64,000 bases of DNA from positions 10,819,368 through 10,883,367 of the forward strand of contig NC_062238.1 in the NCBI RefSeq assembly GCF_905475465.1, written 5' to 3'. Position numbers and translations under genes: made by a program. The stretch is from Pieris napi (lineage: Eukaryota; Arthropoda; Insecta; Lepidoptera; Pieridae). Within the stretch, counting starts at the first letter, position 1; each line of letters opens with the position of its first letter. The notes beneath the pieces were generated by a model. It was not told where the DNA came from. It saw only the letters and a program-made list of their open reading frames with translations, and searched no databases. Below, in pieces: positions 60,373 to 64,000 of this stretch.

Positions 60373-60876
60373 GGTGAGGGCTTTGGTGAGCACAACCAAG
60401 AAAAACATTTTCTATAGAATGCCTAAAGGTTTCTCATGATGCTTGGCTTAAATTGCCGTGAAGTGACCTTATCTGGAGCGTTGTTGAGCCATTACATTCT
60501 CACCCCTTATTTAATTAAGAAAAGGTACCAAGAGCTGTAATGTTTTTAATAATTCCGATAGTCAAAGTGTAAGTTACTTAAAAATTATCCAGCTAAGTTA
60601 GACGCTCATCTTATAAAGACACCATACTGACTTCTTTGAACAAGATCATATCTAAATTTTCTTCAGATATGTAGTTTATATCTATATCTTAAAACCTATA
60701 TCCAGTTGGTCAGATGTCGGAAGCATTGGCTACGTGCTTGGGTTGGGAAAACAGCAGTGAGTACCTCCACGTACTTATTCCCGTGAGGCTATATTGTAAC
60801 TCACTAACTCATTTGAATATAGATAACTAGACTGTCTAATGTCTATATTTCGAAACATCCAGATGAACGCGTTTAA

Positions 60877-61265
60877 TCTTAATATATATAAATTACATGT
60901 CACGTTGTTTGTCCGCTATGGACTCCTAAACTACCGAACCGATATCAATCAAATTTGCACACCGTGTGGATCAAACTAGATCCAACTTAAAAGATAGGAT
61001 AGCTTACATATTAATTTATACGCGCAATATTATTTTATTGCAAAATATTTGTTTATGATTTGATAGTCACAATTCTAATAGATGGCGCTGTGTTGAAAGT
61101 ACCAACTTTTCACATAAGCTACAATTTAATGGCATAACCACCAAAAAAGCATGGTGGTCCCCATGACTGGTGTTCTCCTACCGTTTCCCTTGAATAGGTT
61201 ACTACTATGTAATATAACTAAAACCTTAGCCACAGCAACGCTTGGCCGCGCCGCCGGTCTGCTAG
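60877..61265 (+). mobile_element. Small non-autonomous Helitron
   Basis: TCTTAATATATATAAATTAC at the 5' end and GCCGCCGGTCTGCTAG before T at the 3' end. Same family as 19519-19823, longer by an internal stretch (CCAAAAAAGCATGGTGGTCC). Confidence 0.8.
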
Positions 61266-61796
61266 TGTAATTATAAATTATTTATAAGTCAAGTAAACCA
61301 CAACTGTAGTGAAAAATACAGTAAATTATATAAATACTATGTCAAACATTGGACTAAGAAGTTGAAACATAGTTGAAATATAGTAGCGAGCATATTGTCT
61401 AATAAAATCCAGGATATATCTATTTTAAAGATCAAAAGAAACATCTTAAGTGGAAAACATAAAGTGTTTTCTTCATTTCAATTCTACAATAAATATCTAA
61501 AAATAATTACGTGATGTGAAGTTTTTACATGCTTTATTAATCTTGGGGGTTATTTATAAACAGGTAATTCAAATATATATGAAATGAAATCAATGCGAAT
61601 GCGAAATGTTACATTTCGCCTCATTTGATTGGGAAGGCACATGGCGTTAGACACAGACAGAAAATTGGCGTTAGAAATTGTGACCTCGTCTACACAGGCG
61701 TTCAGGGGTTTAGTAAATACTCCAGCAGTTACAGTACTATCGCCTGTGTTACCATAATTTCATAAAATTTACGGAATTATATTATACTAGCTGACC

Positions 61797-62072
61797 GGGC
61801 AAACGTCGTTTTGCCATGTATATCATTTATAATATAAAAATAGGGGTTGATCGTAGAGGGGTGAAAGTTAGGGGTTGTATGTATTTTTTAATGCTGTATC
61901 ATTAACAGAAAATAATATCTAAAAATTAAAAAAAAAAATTAAGGGGGATGAAAAATAGATGTCCGATTCTCAGACATACCCAATATGCACACAAAATTTC
62001 ATGAGAATCGGTCGAGCCGTTTCGGAGAAGTTTAACCACAAACACCGCGACACGAGAATTTTATATATTAGA
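61797..62072 (-). mobile_element. Small non-autonomous Helitron, second family
   Basis: CTAGCTGACCGGGCAAACGTCG at the left is the complement of a CTAG-ending 3' terminus, and GAGAATTTTATATATTAGA at the right is the complement of a TC-starting 5' terminus. The inner word GAATCGGTCGAGCCGTTTCG is characteristic of insect Helitron families. Confidence 0.75.
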
Positions 62073-63794
62073 TGAAAACTATAATTAATGATTTATCGAC
62101 AGATGCAATCCATAGTGTTTAATTTTAAATCTAAGAAATAATGTTTGACGTAAGACGATGCAACGCAGAACTAATCTAGATTTGAACAGTAGGTAAACTT
62201 TTATTTTAGTCTTAAGAAAATAAATTCTGTGGGATATCTTTCACCTTGCCGTTTATTGTATTTTACTTTAGCCAAATTGGTTGAACATTTAAAATGTTTG
62301 GGAATATGTATATTGACTCAATGAGGCATGGGGCAGCCACGTTTCTACATTTGTTTCCTTAATAATATTTGGTGATGTTCTATTGTGTCCCTTCAATTGT
62401 TTTTCTTCACCGTAGGAAGAAGTACTGACTCCATTTTTATTAGTTTACGTAATAAAAGATCAATTAGTGTAATTACAGTGGAGTCGAACGTACTCAGAGT
62501 TTAGAATAGCACGCTGTTGGTGCTAATTTGGGCAGTGTACAGTACACTGTACTAATTATTATGTTTCATGCTTGTTAGTTAGTCTTCGGTAATCAATACT
62601 TTATTTATTAAAGTTTTCCTACAGTTCAAGTTCATTTCGGAAATTAGAAGAATAAAAAGTCTATAGAAAGCAATAGCAGTTAGAAAATGTAATGTTTTAA
62701 TTGCGATAATTGCAATTCTAGAATCATTGCATAAAATATAAAAATCACGCATGAATTACCATCATTTTTCGCTTCACCTACTTTTGAGGTTGTATATCTA
62801 GCGGTGTAATCATATTTCATCACAACATAGCTGCTATTTATATTATATTTACACAAGGTTATAAAATTCATTAATTTGGTTAGATTCTAAACAATGCTAA
62901 TATATATAGGCATAAATATAGTTGAAAATTTACATAAATATAAATAAAACTAAACGCATTTAAAAGCGAATTTATTACTTTAATTCAATTTAAAATTTAA
63001 GGATTCATAAGGTCGAATTACAACAATAATACTATAGTATAACAAGTATTTCCAATTTTGATACTAAATGGGAAACTACTAACTATTAAAAAGAGCAGTC
63101 ACAAAGTACGTATCTATTTTATTGGATGCGTTGTCGGCGTTTGGGAGAAGCGTATACTCTTTAACATAATAATTCAATTATTTTTATAATATGTTATGTA
63201 CACACATTCAATTACTTCGCGTTTATGTCCGTCAAAAAGTTGTAGTTTTTATTTTAGATTTTAAAAAAGGTTTAATAGGTAAAAACAGCACATTTAATAC
63301 AGAATTCTAACTATAAACATGCTATTTAAAAAACAACGAATATAAATGTGCTAAATTTCGAAAAAAATATACATATTTGCAATCAGTAAGTAAGTGGAAG
63401 GGGACAATTTCAAATTAAGTAGTTAGAAATATTGAACTAAAGCGTTATTTTTTTTAATAATATCTTTTGAATAAAGTACGGAATCTCCATTCGTAACAAA
63501 ATATCAACCCAATGATTTGGTAATACAAAAATATCGTGTCACAATGCATTTAACAATCGCACATTAACATAGAACTCGTAAGATTTACACATTCAATTAT
63601 TAAAGACTCGAGGGCCTAACCATAATTTAGCTTTAAAGCCTTTTCAAAGATGCTGATCCACAATCTACATAACTCGCACGCCTCTGCACAGAATATATTA
63701 GCGTCGCAAACGGACAGAAACAAGTGATTTATGTGTACGTCTCGTAAATCAACTATTTACAATTTAAAATGTCGATCAACGATATTATGAAAGA

Positions 63795-63912
63795 AGGTAT
63801 TTTATTTATTTACACTTCGTTGCATTACAATATAAAAATTTAACATAATTAAATGTAAAGGAGGGCAACTGGCGGCCTTATCGCTTTCGAGCGATCTCTT
63901 CCAGGCAACCAC
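63795..63912 (+). repeat. Dispersed repeat, second copy of the 14449 family
   Basis: ATTTATTTACACTTCGTTGC, TGGCGGCCTTATCGCTTTCG and AGCGATCTCTTCCAGGCAAC in the same order as at 14449-14575. Confidence 0.6.
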
Positions 63913-64000
63913 TGTGAGAAAAGAAAATAAAATGTATTAAATTAGATAAGGTAGGCAAGAAGTGTAAAAATACATATTACATATAGTAATATTTTATATA

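Larger units (their letters stand above)
52161..64000. other. Repeat-rich non-coding DNA, no gene recognised
   Basis: No convincing exon on either strand. It may be intergenic or a long upstream intron of the RhoGAP gene. Apart from the elements listed separately, it has a short palindromic stretch near 54206-54262 (AAGGACCCTTAAA and CTAAGGGTCCTTAAA) in a patch with GGGCCGGCGCGCCTCAGTGC at 54092. Confidence 0.45.

Noticed and set aside
60113..60395. Minus-strand frames of 71 and 77 codons in the GC-rich island
   Set aside because: No recognisable domain; openness is explained by GC-rich composition.
1..64000. CRISPR array, rRNA genes, bacterial operons, viral genes
   Set aside because: No regularly spaced repeats, no rRNA sequence and no operon-like coding blocks; the window is an ordinary intron-rich animal locus.

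Overview
This is a 64-kb piece of an insect nuclear genome, almost certainly from a moth or butterfly. The genes have many short exons separated by AT-rich introns with GT..AG ends. The protein products are animal-type. The introns are full of short elements of kinds common in Lepidoptera: small Helitrons with TC and CTAG ends, tRNA-derived SINEs, pogo/Tigger-like and hairpin MITEs, and 3' tails of LINE-like repeats. I see no prokaryotic, viral or organellar sequence. The assignment to Lepidoptera is an inference from repeat style and protein similarity recalled without a database search.

Layout. (1) 237-3731, plus strand: the last exons of the FACT histone chaperone subunit Spt16 (fly dre4). 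(2) 4419-7888, minus strand: a complete seven-exon COX10 (protoheme IX farnesyltransferase), tail to tail with Spt16; the two predicted poly(A) signals are only about 24 bp apart. A decayed PIF/Harbinger element sits in one COX10 intron. (3) 8384-11987: a hAT transposon with perfect 8-bp target duplications, inserted in the interval between the divergent COX10 and TRIM37 genes; its left end carries a 296-bp tandem duplication that includes the terminal repeat. (4) 12768-31640, plus strand: a complete TRIM37 E3 ligase gene (RING, B-box, coiled coil, MATH, long low-complexity tail) in 17 exons, plus a probable alternative terminal exon at 24785-25011. (5) 36120-43200, minus strand: nine 3' exons of a Rho GTPase-activating protein of the ARHGAP21/23 group (fly RhoGAP19D), starting in mid PH domain; its PDZ and first PH exons are not recognised here. 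A possible alternative first exon lies at 51700-51795 next to a CpG-rich stretch. (6) 43201-64000 is otherwise intron or intergenic sequence rich in repeats, including a 1.13-kb fold-back element.

The genes are functionally unrelated housekeeping or signalling genes: chromatin transcription, mitochondrial heme A synthesis, ubiquitin ligation/centrosome control, and Rho signalling. I see no operon-like logic. Most of what is unusual here is the interplay of transposable elements with the genes: intact insertion scars, elements abutting splice acceptors, inverted element pairs inside one transcription unit, and a SINE nested in a MITE. I did not find a convincing new multi-gene system. Exon boundaries were set by splice consensus, reading-phase agreement and protein-family similarity, all by eye.
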